Source: Anagrus nilaparvatae
Lineage: Eukaryota > Arthropoda > Insecta > Hymenoptera > Mymaridae
Direction: 5' to 3'
NCBI GenBank assembly: GCA_022575985.1
Contig: JAKSXM010000177.1
Coordinates: forward strand, 558,001-622,000
DNA: 64,000 nucleotides
A program made the position numbers and the translations under genes. Numbering within the stretch: the stretch's first letter is position 1; the number at the start of each line of letters is the position of its first letter. A model generated the notes under the pieces. The model worked only from the letters and a program-made list of their open reading frames with translations. It had not been told where the DNA came from and searched no databases. Positions 46,028 to 59,492 of the stretch are shown here, piece by piece.

Positions 46028-48824
46028 GGTAATATTAAATGACTAAAAAAACATTCCTTAAAAATTAATTTTTGGTATTTTATGAACACATTTAATTTTA
46101 AGTGTATTCAAAAAATATATAATTTCTTTTAGTATAATACAAAGATAATTTAAATGCAAGTCTTTCGTATTCATATATCATTAATTGCTATTTATTATAT
46201 CTTAATTGTTTGCTATAAAACAATCAGAGGTCACAGACAAAAGGGGAATATAAAATTACTAATATCATTTTTAGAAGGTCTTTAAACTGTATGTACATTA
46301 TAAAAATAGTATATTATTTTCTTTTATTTTATGAAAATAAAATTATTGACATATTTTATCATTTAATTCGTTTGTGTTAATCAAAAACCAAAGAATTTTT
46401 CAAAGAATTTTAAAAATTTTCTGTAAAAATTTATTTTTGGGTGCATTTTGCAATTACAGTATATTATGTACGATTTTATGACGTAATTGATTGCAATACA
46501 TTATTTTGTAATCTTATCTGTAATTTTTTAAAGATAAATTTTAGTCATCAATTCGTAGGTAAATTTTCAGTTTATGAAAGAATTAAAATGAAGGTATCTT
46601 TTAATTACAATCACACTTAGTTGCACAATTACGATTCACTTAACCTTGACCGAGACCTTGACCCCCTGGAATTTCGGCCTCCTAATCGAAATCTCAGGGA
46701 ACTAAAGTTATTTTTTAAAAACCTTTGGACAATTTTTAATTTTATTGCATTTTTATTAAATATAAAAAACTAGATTTTAAAATACCAATAAATGCAGAAA
46801 AAAGTAGTAATAAAAATATTTGGGTCTAAAGCAGAAGGGTCTCAAAATTTATTTCTAAGCTAAAAAATCAAAAATCAAAATTTTGAAATTCACAAAAATT
46901 TGAGTACAGTAACAATTAATTTATGATGGCCTCTCAAAATTGAAATATAGTCATTATTGCCCGATAGTAAAGAAATCGGCATTTTTGGCCAAAAATAGAT
47001 ACTGACTTTATTCTGAAGATAGCCCAGAAATTCTTATAACCTAGAATTTTGCATATTTCTTAAATCTGGAGATATATCCAGATAAACTAAGGGAATGAAA
47101 AATTTTACCCTACTAAAATAATGTTTTAAAGAAATCAGCTCCCCAAATAGTAGACATTTCCTTCCTAAGCAAAAAACAAAATTTTATTTGGGCCTAAAGT
47201 TTAATATTTCTATAACATAAAATATTTTCAAATTAACTATTATACAGTTAAAACTAAATTACAACACTTGATTGTGTAATAAAAAGCCAAAGAAAAAAGC
47301 AAAGCTATACATTTTATAACCCTCTGAAATTAAAAAATAAAATTAAAAAAAAAGTGCTTTTATGTATATAAAGAAATTTCATATTTCTCATTTATCGTCT
47401 AAAAAATAAAAAATAATTTTGTCAACACCTGTTTGCATAACCCGCAATAACGGTTTATTGAAAACATAAAATCTTTTCATCATTTAATCGTTCATCAAGC
47501 TTATATCTTAATTTAACATGAAATGACATTTTTTTAATAATAAAATACATATTAGGTCGGTTAAAAATAAAAAACTTTTTTTTTCTTCTAAAAATTTCGC
47601 CTTTTTTTTATTTAAAAACGATATTTTTAAATTCTAGAACGATAAAGAGAAAATAAATTTAAGAAATAATTATTAGTTTAAAACATGGCGTGCATAATAT
47701 TGGCCTTGATTGCATATCCTATACATAAAGAAACTTCGGGAAGAAGAGATAAAAACTGGTCCTGTTAGACTCTTTATATCTTGTTCAGTTTCTTATTTAA
47801 TAGCATAAGTGTACCATGTAAACTTGTATTTATCATAAGTTACAATTTTAAACTTCTTTATTTAAGATTTTAAAGAATTTATGCAAGGCGAAATTGTCTT
47901 TAATCAATACGATTGTATTTTATAAGTGTTTGAAAAATGTGCAATTTATTCTCGTGTTAACCGCCTGATCAAATAAAGTCAAAACACGTGCTACTTATTA
48001 TCTTTACAATCTTGTAATCAATAAAGGTAACGCTTTTTTGTTTAACTATTGAGTCTCGTTTTAATTATTTTTTGATCGTCAAGAAATAAAATTAAATTAT
48101 AATATGATATAATTTGCGTAAATTAATGATAACATCAAAAATTAGTTCGTATAGTACTTAAGGTTGATTAGCGGGTAATTTGATGACGATAGAAATCGAT
48201 ATAATTTTTATAGGGGCTTTATATTATAATAATACACATAAATAAAATGTAAGAAAATTATCGTATTCGTTTAGGAGGCACAAGAACTTCAATCTTTAAA
48301 TCTTTATACATTACAGACATAGAAGCTCAGTCAAGTTTGAGATTTTGACGTTTTTTAAATATTAAAATTTAAAGATGGATTAAAAAAAAAAATAGCACAA
48401 CGTTAATTAATTGTTGATAAAACTGGTATTCAATTTTTAAATAAATTGTGGATTTCATAAAAAAGACACTTCAATTAAAATAAATAAAAAACCGATAAAA
48501 TTTAAAACACACACATACAATTATAATAATAATCATGTAAATAAAACAAACATTATGCGTACTTTTTTTTTATTTGACCTTCAAAGAAAAATGACCGTCC
48601 AAATTTTTGTGACCGCTAATCAACCTTAATAATCTTATGTAAATGTTTAATCTTAATAAATTGTTTAAATTTAGTAAATTATAATTAAAAATTTTTTGTT
48701 TGCATTAATATATCTTTAAAAAATATTCCAATTGCAATAACTGGAATTTTGGTAGCAGTAATCTTCTGTGAAATTTTTTTAATCTGGGACATGTTTATAG
48801 GCAGGAGTCGTAATTCAAGCATGT
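46028..48824. other. AT-rich noncoding DNA with old repeats
   Basis: No gene. 46840-47060 shares phrases with the 17630 family (AAAATAGATACT, GGCATTTTTGGCC). The remainder is low-complexity. Confidence 0.45.
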
Positions 48825-48995
48825 CCTTTAGGGGGGGGGGGGTGTAAATGTTCCATATTTGGGAAGGGGGATCAAATGCGCTGTATTCTGGCAGGAATTC
48901 AAATGGATTTGGAATAATTTCGATGTAGGGGCTTTGAATAATTTCGATTAATTTAAGTTTTGAACATAAAATATAAATCTTAACATGTTCCATAT
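48825..48995 (-). repeat. Dispersed TTTGGAATAATTTCGA repeat, short copy
   Basis: A G12 run followed by units TTTGGAATAATTTCGATGTA and TTTGAATAATTTCGATTAAT and the closing TAAATCTTAACATG. Same family and orientation as 15030-15310. Confidence 0.6.
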
Positions 48996-49928
48996 TCGAT
49001 GATTGTGAGCAAAATTTACATATGATTTTATTAAATTAATTATATAAATTTAAAAAAAATCTCCAACATTTAAAATTATTTTCCCTGCATAATTCTGAGG
49101 TCTTACGTCACGTAGCACTAATTTACAGTAGCTATTCAGCATCATTTTTCTTCTGGTCATTGCATCCCGTCGTTATTTCCTGTAATTTTCTTCTTCATCT
49201 TTTTATCTGGTACAGTAAGAAAGCAAACAACCATTTAGTTAACCAAAATTCTATTCCTCTTTTTTTAAAACTTATAAATTTAAGTAAAAGCATAAATTTA
49301 AACTTTTACATATATATATAACATACGTACATACACATTCATCACACCCATATCTTAAATTTTTAATTTTTCCTTTTTTTTCATATACTAAAAATTATAC
49401 AATATTTTTATTCTTTATATTTAACTTCCTTCCTCAGAAAAAAAATTTCTTTTTTTGTAAAAATAATTTTTCACCTTTATTATTTTATCTTTTATTTTTC
49501 ACAAAATGTTTTTTATGTACGTTTAAGGAAAAGCATGTATATCTAAGACCACACGTATCTAGGAATAAGTGAATTAATCCCTATAAATAATATAATCCTA
49601 ACTTCATGAATTGGAATGTCAAAATATTTAAATTGTAATCCAATTTCTTTTTATTATTATTCTCACGTACAAAATGTTTACTTAATGTCTTATTTAGAAT
49701 TTGAATTAATTTTAAAAAATATATTTTTTTTTTGCATAAATTTTCCATTTTCTTTGTTTGAATAAAATTTTAAAGACTTTTGTTTTAACTATAGCTTTAA
49801 AAGAAATTAAAAATTATTTTTTTTTGCTTGCCCGAGTGTAAAATTTGTAGGCAAAACTTGGCACGGAATTTTTTCATTCGTTATATTGATATTTTGCCCA
49901 AAATAAGCATAAAATTTGCAAAAAAAAA
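48996..49928. other. AT-rich noncoding DNA
   Basis: Nothing recognisable apart from short TA and ACAT microsatellites near 49305-49340. Confidence 0.5.
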
Positions 49929-50336
49929 CACTGTAAAAAGTAACTTTTTTATATTAACAAAAAAATTAGAACATTTTCGAAAAATTAGTAAATTTTCGAA
50001 AAAAATTGTATGTTTACCAAATTTAGTTTATATTAACGAAAAATTCGAGTCTTCTCGATTTTTTTTGCGAATTCACAAGAAAAATTGATAATTTACAATT
50101 TGTTTCAAAATTTTACAAAAAATAGTTGTAAATTTCCGAAAAATAGTTGAGAATTTACAACTTTTTTCGTTAAATCACAAAAAAAAAATCGAGAATTCTC
50201 GAATTTTTCAATAATGTACTAAATTTAGTAAATTTACGATTTTTTACGAATATTTACAAATTTTTTTGAAAATTCACTAATTTTTCGAAAAAATTCTATT
50301 TTTTGTGTAAATCTATGAAAGTTACTTTTTACAGTG
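49929..50336. mobile_element. Palindromic MITE, copy 3
   Basis: A 408-bp copy of the 2625 family with both ends (CACTGTAAAAAGTAAC and its inverse) intact. Flanks are AA and TA, so the target duplication is not clear. Confidence 0.88.
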
Positions 50337-50439
50337 TAAAAATGTGAAAACAAACATTTAATCTTACATTTTGACTTACAGTTGAGGGATAAGCGTAATG
50401 CATAATTGTTACGCAATATTACAATACAATTTGCTATAT

Positions 50440-50670
50440 TTATAATTTTTAATTATCACCTATAATAGATGTTAAGATTCTAAACCCAAATTATTTTGAT
50501 TCCCTAAGCTAAGCCTGTATTATTCTAAGTCACTTAACCTGAATTATTATAATTCTCAAAACAAAGATTTTTTTGAAAAGTCCCTAAACTTTAATTATTC
50601 TAAGTCCCTAAACCTGAACCTAAATCGAAATTATTCTATGTCCCTAAACATAAATTACGTTTAATCTATT
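50440..50670 (+). repeat. Dispersed ATTATTCTAAGTCCCTAAAC repeat
   Basis: Begins TAGATGTTAAGATTCTAAAC and carries several ATTATTCTAAGTC-type units, in the same order as at 40636. Confidence 0.7.
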
Positions 50671-51139
50671 ACATAGATTACGTTTCTGAATCAAATTTTA
50701 TAAATTTTATAAATAAGTGAACTCAAAACAGTGTATTCCTGACCTTGCAGTGAGTACGGTTATTTGGGTTAAGTTAACTTCTCTGGCCCATAAGCAAATA
50801 ATACTCTACACATTGGCTGAAAAACTTTACATATCATAACTTTTAGAGAAAAATTATTTTTGGATCTTTAAGACCCCAAAATACAATTTTGAATTTTCCG
50901 AAAATCGGTTTTTAGAGCACAAAAAAAACGCAGTATCAGTAGTACCATCCTTAAATTATTTTTTAAAAAAGCAAGTTTGTATGGATTCATCGGAGTACAT
51001 GCAGAATCCTGTAGGTTCTTTAGTCAATGAAAATAATAATTAAACATTTAACTCTTAAGCAGAGATACACTCATTTTGTGGAGATATGATAGGCTTCTGT
51101 AAAATCCATCAAACATCATATTGGTAGCCTTTATTATTA

Positions 51140-51566
51140 CACTGTAAAAAGTAACTTTCTTAGATTTACAAAAAAAAATAGAATTTTTCCGAAAAATTAA
51201 TGAGTTTTCAAAAAATTTTGTAAATATTCGATAAAAATCGTAAATTTACTAAATTTAGCATATGATTGAAAAATTCGAGAATTGTCGTTTATTTTTGTGA
51301 TTTTACGAAACAAGTTGTAAATTCTCAATTATTTTTCGGAAATTTACAACTAATTTTTGAAAATTTTCGAAAAAAAATTGTAAATTATCAATTTTTCTTA
51401 CGAATTCACAAAAAAAAATTGAGATTACTCGAATTTTTTGTTAATATACTAAATTTAGTAATTATACGATTTTTTTTGAATATTTACAAATTTTTTCGAA
51501 AATTGACTAATGTTTCGAAAATGTTCTAATTTTTTTGTTAATATATGAAAGTTACTTTTTACAGTG
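51140..51566. mobile_element. Palindromic MITE, copy 4
   Basis: A 427-bp copy of the 2625 family with both ends intact and flanked by TA on both sides. It lies only ~800 bp from copy 3. Confidence 0.88.
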
Positions 51567-54500
51567 TACCCTTACCTTAACTCAATCTAATTAATATATT
51601 CTACCTGAATCTTTTTATGTAAATAAAAAAATTCCCCACCAGGGATGCCAAACGAATAATTATTCAAAACTAGCCTACAAAATTTGTAAAAAGCCTTCAG
51701 AATATCAAGTACCAAATATCAAATATCAAATATTAAAATCATGTTTTGTTTAGAGAAAACAAATACAAAAGTTTCAGTGAAGTGGACCCATTCTCGTCAC
51801 TTTAAAAATTTTCAGATACATTTAACATTGCTGGAAAATCTTCTCTTAGCTTTGATATTTTATGAATGTTTTCTTCAGTGGCTAAAAATTATATCCTTTT
51901 TAATAGTTGTCATGAAAAATTAATTTCATTTACCCAAAGACGCAAAGCTAGAAAAGTAAAAAACAGTCAAGTTCATACCTAAATTACCATTCAACGTGAA
52001 GCCATTAAAAGGCCACGTGTTTTCTGGCAAGTAAAAAAAGATTTACCTACTTTTAAAATCATAAATAAATAAATACCTTGTAAATAACAATAAATATATT
52101 TTATAAAAAATAAAATATAATAAATTTATAATATCATAAATGTAACGTATAGATATTTTATTTTTAATAATATTAAAAAAATTCATATATTCAGTAGTTT
52201 TTATACGTAAAAAAGAAAAAAAAAATAATAATAATCTAAAGAATAAAAAGAAAAGAAAAAAAAAAATGATGAAGTAGAAACTTATTTTTATATAAATCAT
52301 ATTTATATATGTACAAAAGGTATCAGGATATATAAGATATTATTCTCTAGTGATTACATTGTCTGAAAAAAAATATATATGTGTATTTTCTTCAAATAAA
52401 TAAACTTTTTTAAAATCTACGTGAGTTTTTCTTTTCTTACAAACATTGTTGTTTTTTTTAATTAAAAGAAAATAAATAAGAAAGTAAAAATTAAAATGTT
52501 GAAATTGAAAAAAAATACGAAATTTAATATTTAACTTTTTAGACATTTTGGTATAAAAGAAACTCTAGTATTTTAGAAAATAAATATGAAAATTACCATA
52601 CCAAAACAATAAGACGGAAAAAAATTGAAAATAAAATATTGTAGTAGTATTGCATTTTTTTAATAAATTTTATGATTGAATTATGTAAAATAATGTTTTT
52701 GAAATTAACCCTTTTAGGACTTTTCATGTATTTTCTTTCACACTATATTTTCGTCGGTTGTAAGTTTTCTGCTAATTGTGCCATTCAGGCTCAAAAACTT
52801 GCTCTACAAAATATTCCAATAACTTACATAGCCCCTAAGCTCCCTTGAAGAGCTTTAGAAAAGCGACAAGTAACATTTTTTCAGCTTACTACCTTCCCAA
52901 AGTTTGAATACATTATTTGAAAAAAATGAGAACTAAAATAATTTAGGTCAAGTTCAAGTTATAGATTTTATTTGATATTGAAAATATCATTATGGTGTTC
53001 ATGAAAAAAGTTTTATGTCAAGTTTTTTAATATTTTATTATTATTTTTATTATTCATTTAATAATTCTATACTTTAAATTTACGATCAGCTTATAAATTA
53101 TTTTTACAATACATGCATGTATATAAATAATAAAATTATCGTTTATTCAATTTTTCCGAAACTGTGTAAGGAAGTTCGAGATGATTTTGATAATGATGAT
53201 ATGGAAGATTTTTGATGCTTTATTTCTCTAATTAATTTTTAGCTAAAATTAACCGAAAATTTTACTTAAATGAAAAATTTTAAGTAAAACTGCCCTAACA
53301 AAGCTTTTTAGGGACCTAAAGCATTTTTATATAAAATAGAGGTGTCGTCGAGGATAAAATACTTTTAAAAAATATTACGCTCCGGAAACGAAACCTAACC
53401 TAAGTAGTAGCACCCAAAAAATTATTAAAAAACTCACTGGATTCAATTGAGATGAGACCTCTAGACCATGACAGGTCCCCTAAAACCTAAACAGGCCCGT
53501 TTCTTTTGTCGGGTTTTTTAGATTTAATTTAATTTTTCCGACCCAATAACAGATAATATTCGGCTCATAGGTTGGGAAATTTTATATTTCACCACATTTC
53601 AAGAAACATTTTTTTCTGGGCTGTTAGGGTTAGGTTTGGTTTCGGGGGTAAATTACTACACTTACCCGGAAACAGCTTTTCTAAAAAAATCACAAAAGGT
53701 CATTTCGATATCTTTTTTTGTACCCATAAATATTTCTTTATTGAAACTTTAAAGAAATCAATAAAATTTTATGGATTCCTATTTACATTTAATTACATGA
53801 ACTAATTAATAATTTTATTATTTATATTTATTTTATGCATATAATATGTAAATACTAAATTTATATTTCCATAACAAGTAAATATCTATTTCTATTATGT
53901 ACTATCAATAAATTTTAATTCATAATACGCAGAAAATAAAAATAATATTCTTTAAAAATGATCAAAACAAAATAGATTTTATTAAATAATTAATTTCTTT
54001 TAAAACACGAATTTTTATGTATTTTTACGTATTAAAAAAATAATAATCAAAAATAGTAAATTTATTTGTAAAATCATAATTGACAAAACTGAATAATACT
54101 GAATTGTTGTGTAATAAAAAAATAATTATTGTACATAAATATAATTTAAGATAAAAAATAATTGTTTAATGAGTTTGTAATTATTTTAAAAGTAAACAAT
54201 AATATATGGGCATTTAAATTTTGTAATTTATACCAAGAATTTAATTTTAAGGTTTTTTCATTTTATTAATTTTTTTTATTTTATGTTCAATGCGATCTAA
54301 AATTTCAAGTGAGTCTAATAAATATTTCTACTAATATATCCTACTAATTAAATTAATTAAAAAAATTTTGTTTCTTCAAAATTAGCAAGAACAGCCCATA
54401 TACATTTTTGCAAAAAAAATTATTATGTAAAATAAATAAATTATCAACATTAGTTTATGATTTAATGTTGACACAAGTATTAAAAAAAAAATTTTTAATT

Positions 54501-54585
54501 AAATTAAGTTCATTGAAGAAAGTTTATTTATAATATTAAAATATTTAAAATTACGCAATATTATAATAAGCAAGAAAAACCAAAA
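51567..54585. other. AT-rich noncoding DNA
   Basis: No credible gene. A purine-rich, low-complexity stretch spans 52205-52270. Confidence 0.5.
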
Positions 54586-54634
54586 ATGAAAAGAATAATA
54601 TTTAGAAATACTTTTCTTGTTTTATTGAGTTTTG
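54586..54634 (+). CDS. Candidate alternative first exon (signal-peptide-like)
   Basis: ATG opens MKRIIFRNTFLVLLSF plus one base, ending at TTTG|GTAAGA. It looks like a signal-peptide exon in phase 1. It could belong to an unrecognised secreted-protein gene or be an alternative first exon for the gene at 59111. No further support. Confidence 0.18.
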
Positions 54635-55633
54635 GTAAGAAATTAATTAATTAATTACAATTTTATCTGCAAGTAAATTATCAGTTTAATTTTTTGCATG
54701 TTTTAATTCTTAACTATTTTTTAACCGAGTGCTTTATTGATAACTGATAAAGGCAGTTCATATTACATAACTTTTGCTATAGATAATAGAAAATTACATC
54801 AGCTTATTGCATTGATTAATTAATAATTTTTAAAAGCTGCGAAATTTTTAAAATTAAAAGTTGCGCTTGTCCATTATTTACTTAACCATATAATTATTAA
54901 CAAAAATTATGAGGTACTCGTCCAGTACATGAACAATCAATTTTGAATTTAAAAAATGGATAAACATTGAAACTGAAAGATTAAAATTATATTTCGGGGT
55001 CTTAAGGAGGCCCTTAGCCAAAAAAAAAAAAAATTCTTGAATAGTTGTAAAAATTAAAGTTTTCCAGCCTATGAGCAGATTATTATCATTCTGTTTACGG
55101 GTCGAAGAAATTAGGGTACCATACCAAATTAGATATTAAGCTTGTTGTTATTTATTTTTATTCTCAGCTGTTTTAATATGTATGACCTTAAAATTTTTTA
55201 AAATTATTATTAATAATTAAATTTTGACTTTAAAGCCCCTAGCGCTCCACTTGTTAATCACTGTACTTATCCGGAAGCCTTTGCACATGTCTATAAATAA
55301 AAAGCGTAATTTTTATCGAAATTTTAATCTCTATATCTCGTTGATTGATCTTTACAAAGCTTTTTTTGTTTTTTATCGATACATTGTAATTATAATAACT
55401 ATTTTTACCCAAATCCCTGATTACTTTTTTAATTAAATTTTATAAAATTATAACCACGTACCTCTTTTTGAAGAAATTTATTTTTTTTCCCTGGGATTTT
55501 CCAACGAACGTCAAATTTGTTTTTATTTATAATCGTTCGATTATAATTCTATTTTTAAGTTTTTAAACCCAAAGCATATAAATTATAAAAAACCTTACAA
55601 TAATATTTATCAATAATAAAATAATTTTTATTT
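54635..55633. other. AT-rich noncoding DNA
   Basis: Nothing recognisable. Confidence 0.45.
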
Positions 55634-56120
55634 GGCGGACATTTATTGTTTAGAAGCGTTGATGGCAATCCGGGTCTGAAGTCAGATTTTAAAGAACAGA
55701 AACGTTATATTCAAACATATTATTGTAAATCCAAGAATTTTCTTATTTTAGAATAGTATTTTTAAGGAATCTGCACAAATTAGAGTAAGTCATTTTGAGA
55801 TCTGACTTCACAAAAAGAATTAATAAGCAAATGGAAAATTTTGTTTTTTTAAAGTCATTTTTCTGAATTTGTCTTTTCATTAAAACCAACAACTTCGAAT
55901 TCAGAAAAATTCAATTCTGGTCTTTGTAATTTCTTAAAATTGTGATATTTGGTTAAATCAATAAAATTTTGATTAGGATATTCTAAGAATTTTACTTAGC
56001 ACTTTCTGACTTTTAATTTAGCTATTTTACAATGGTGTTTTAACTTTGAATATCGGATTTTCTGAATTTGAAAAATTAGGACAGATTTCCATCAACGCCT
56101 ATGAACAATGAATGGCCACC
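55634..56120 (+). mobile_element. GGCGGMCATTTATTG MITE, copy A
   Basis: The ends GGCGGACATTTATTGTTTAG and (inverted) CCTATGAACAATGAATGGCC form a TIR of about 35 bp. The interior is collinear with copy B (56632-57163): e.g. ATTTTAAAGAACA, TTACTTAGCACTTTCTGACT, AGAGTAAGT. Noncoding. T-rich flanks on both sides are consistent with, but do not prove, a T-rich TSD. Confidence 0.85.
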
Positions 56121-56302
56121 TTTTTTTTTAAATTAATAACATTATTAAAAAAAAAAAAAACGTGAAATCTTTAAATCAATATTTTTAATGTATTAGTATA
56201 TAAAAATTTATCTATGTATAGGTTACGTGTAATTTTTATAATTATGTTAATCGTAGTTTTAAAGTGCATGAGTCTGTCATAAAATAAATTTTCATTATGT
56301 AT

Positions 56303-56627
56303 ATGTTACGCCTGAAACGAGGCGATAACGACCGATTCCGCGGAATGGGGCAGTAAACTGCCCTGTTCCACGGAACGGGGCATCAAATCAAATAAATTAA
56401 TACATTGAAAATAAGAAAATTTCCAAAGAAAAAAAATTATTGTTTAATTTCATTTAAATTTAAAATACATTTTTGAATGATACTGATTAATTATAAGATA
56501 AAGAATTATTATGTAATAGTAATAATAATTATGTTTGACTCATAAAATTTTATTCATATTTTATTGAACCGGCTGATGACTGTCCCATTCCGCGGAACCG
56601 GTCGTTACCTCGTTTGGGGCGTAACAT
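56303..56627. mobile_element. ~325-bp GC-ended MITE with CCGCGG arms
   Basis: ATGTTACGCCTGAAACGAGG then GATAACGACCGATTCCGCGG are inverted at the right end (CCGCGGAACCGGTCGTTACC, TCGTTTGGGGCGTAACAT). The arms are strikingly GC-rich next to an AT-rich loop. Copy B of the neighbouring MITE is inserted directly at its right end. Confidence 0.85.
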
Positions 56628-56631
56628 CAAT

Positions 56632-57163
56632 GGCGGCCATTTATTGTTCATAGGTGCTGATGGCAATCCAGGTCCAAATTCAGAATTTTAAAGAACACAA
56701 AAGTTTTTTCAAACCAATTATTATAAGTTTCAGAATTTTTTTATTTTAGAAAAATATTTTTAAGAAATCTGTATAAATTAGAGTAAGTAATTTTAAGAAG
56801 AGCATTTCACAAAAATAATTCAGTCCTAAATAAAAAATTTTATTTATTTTTCAGTCATTTTCCCGAATTCGTATAAAGCATAATAAAAAATAGTTTTGCA
56901 TAAAAACAAACAACTTCAAATTCGGAAAAATTCAATTTTGGGCTTTTCAATTTCTTAAAATTATAATATTTGGTTAATTGAATATAATTTTTATTCGGAT
57001 ATTTTAAGAATTCTACTTAGCACTTTCTGACTTTTGACTTAGCTATTGTTTAATGGTATTTTAAATTATTAATACTTAACATTGAACTTTGGGTTTCGGA
57101 ATTTCTGATTTTGAAAAATTAGCACGAATTGCCATCAGCGCTTATGAACAATGAATGGCTGCC
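56632..57163 (+). mobile_element. GGCGGCCATTTATTG MITE, copy B
   Basis: The ends GGCGGCCATTTATTGTTCAT and its inverse ending in AATGGCTGCC. The direct repeat CATCAAT flanks both sides (56625-56631, 57164-57170); with a mismatched eighth base this fits hAT-like insertion. Same order and orientation as copy A, but with a small extra stretch (about 56880-56900). Confidence 0.88.
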
Positions 57164-57170
57164 CATCAAT

Positions 57171-59110
57171 GATCTATCTTGTCAACCACTATAATTCTAT
57201 TTTTGGATAAAATATAAAAAAAATTTCATTATTAAAATAAAATATCAAGTAAAATTTTTATCATAACAAATTATAGATTTATTTAAATTTTCTTTACAAT
57301 AATTGTCGCTAATTTAGCAAAAATTACCATTTTTAAAAACGGGGCTTGCACGTAAGATATATAAATAATAAAATAATATTAATTATTTTATAAATCGTAA
57401 ATGTATAAGTTTTTACTTTTCATAAACAAAAATTTTATAAATTACAAATAAACAAAATTTTAGTTCAAATGCGTTCTAATTTAATAATTTTTATCAAAAT
57501 CTTATATATTTTATAGAATCAGTGACACATAGTAAGACTTATTTTTTTTAATTATATGAAAATTAAATATAAAATAATTATTTTATTAATCTTTTTATTT
57601 TGTAAGTACAAAAAAATTTAATATTTTATTACCTACATTTAAAAAAAGTTAATTTTACTAAGAAAACTGTCCTAGTGGATTTTCTAGTGATAAGGTGAAA
57701 TTCAAGTGTTAAAATTATATTATTTGATCCATTTAGAACCTAAGTTCCAACGGATAGTTTCCCTTTGATACGTTAACCGCTGCACACTGCGTGATTCTTT
57801 TGAATTATGTACTAAAATTTGAACTAAAAAAAAACGGAAAGTATTCTCTAGTTCATGGGGTCGCCATTCACTGGTCAAAATTATGCACAATAAGATTCGT
57901 TGGTGCGATAACAGTACTTATAAGTGCTTTGTGCTAAGATTTAAAAATCATAATTTTCTGTTAGTGACTTTAAAAAAAAATTATTTCTTAAATTTTTTTT
58001 TATTTCTAAAATTTTCAGAAATTGATTAATGAATCAAAGTCCAAAAATTATTTTTTTTTGTAAATGTTACCTAATACCAAATAACCAGTCTAATATACAC
58101 AAAAAATTACAAAAATCAATAAAAAACAAGAAAAAAAAATTTTATAATAAACTTTGTTTCAACACAGCACCTTTTTTTGCATTATGTAATAGAAAACAAA
58201 CTTTATTTTTTTTATTTTTAATTCAAACTACGAAAGTATTTTTTAAAAAAAAGGTGCACATCATCACGTCAAAGCTTTAAAATACATATTTGTTTAACTT
58301 AAACGAAGACTTTCATCATGACGCCTGATATAAAAACAAAAAACTACCAGATAAAAAAAAAATCCTCTTTTTTCTAGTCTTTTCATTTTTTAATGTGTGA
58401 ACAATAAAGATTAATTTTGTATAAAAATTTTTTTTTAATATTAAACTAATTAGAATAATTCAAATTAGCTGATTCAAAAATTAAAAATGTGTTGGTAAGC
58501 TAGGAATATTTTAAAATTTTAATTTATTAAGTCACATTGTTTACAATTGAATTAATTAAAGTTTAGTCTGATCTCTTATATCTCGTGATTTATGATTCAA
58601 GAGGTGGTTTACTCGTCGTTCTTAAAAAATTGTCAAATAATTTGCCACTAATTTACGATACTTTAAAAAAAAAATTTTATAGGTTAGTTACTATTATTTT
58701 TCTAAGATTTGCAAAAATCAATTAAATTTTTTCATAACAAATAAATTAATATTCATAAAACTTCTTCGAAAAGTCTCAATAAGTTAACGTTCCCCTTAGA
58801 ATATAAATTCTCAAGTCACGAGATATCCATCAAAAAGATCAGAAATTAATTCAATAGTAAACAAATAATATATTGATAAAGAAAGAAAGAAGAAAAATAA
58901 AGTATAACAATTCTTCCGGTTTTCCATATTAATATTCAATAAAATTTCATTATCTCATTTTTTAAATAAATAAAGAAAGAAAAAAAAAAAGATAGTGGGA
59001 GAAACTATGAAAGATTATTATCAATGTTAGTTAATATAAGAGAAATAATATAAAGTAGAAGTTTGTTAGTATAAAAGTAATAACCAAAGATATCTATATT
59101 TATTTTGCAG
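57171..59110. other. AT-rich DNA upstream of the transporter exon
   Basis: No clear gene. The last bases (TTTATTTTGCAG at 59099-59110) form a splice acceptor, so at least the 3' end of this stretch is intron. Confidence 0.6.
57556..57601 (+). CDS. Candidate alternative first exon (signal-peptide-like)
   Basis: ATG opens MKIKYKIIILLIFLF plus one base, ending at TTTT|GTAAGT. It mirrors 54586 in size, hydrophobicity and phase. A hydrophobic leader is unusual for this transporter family, so if real it may serve another gene. Weak. Confidence 0.18.
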
Positions 59111-59492
59111 CATTAGGTGTATCAAATTATTTAAACATGGCTATGGAATCATCCTCACTGATAATAGATTATTTAGTATTTATAGCATTTATCGTTGGTT
59201 CGTTTATAATACCATTATGGGGTAAATTCAAAGCAAGGAAAAAAGAAACGAAAGCTGATTATGTTTTTGCAACTGGAAGTGTATCAATGGGTGCAATGAT
59301 GTTATCAATAGCAAGAGGTACATTAGGTGTTAGGTCATTTTTAGGTTATCCATCGGAATTGTATTACAGAGGTAGTGCTATGTGGGAAACTATTTATGGA
59401 ATGTTAATTGCATACCCAATTGTATGCTATGTTTTTGTACCGGTTTATTATAGTTTGGGAATTACGTCAGTTTATCAATATTTAGATATGAG
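59111..59492 (+). CDS. SLC5-like sodium:solute symporter, exon with N-terminus
   Basis: Sodium-driven plasma-membrane carrier of the SSF/SLC5 family; the insect members closest in pattern are annotated as multivitamin or monocarboxylate transporter-like, but substrate cannot be read from the sequence. From ATG 59137 (AAACATGGC context) it codes 118 residues plus two bases. Residues 8-28 form TM1, then a basic loop KFKARKKETKADY (30-42). The family block LGYPSELYYRG (69-79) follows TM2, and TM3 covers about 86-107 (YGMLIAYPIVCYVFVPVYY). It ends GITSVYQYLDMR at the donor AG|GTGAGT. The region 59111-59136 is open in frame and preceded by an acceptor, so translation may start in an earlier exon. 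Confidence 0.9.

Noticed and set aside
52043..52300. 85-codon hydrophobic minus-strand frame
   Set aside because: Arises from an A-rich low-complexity stretch; membrane-like appearance is an artefact of poly-T codons.
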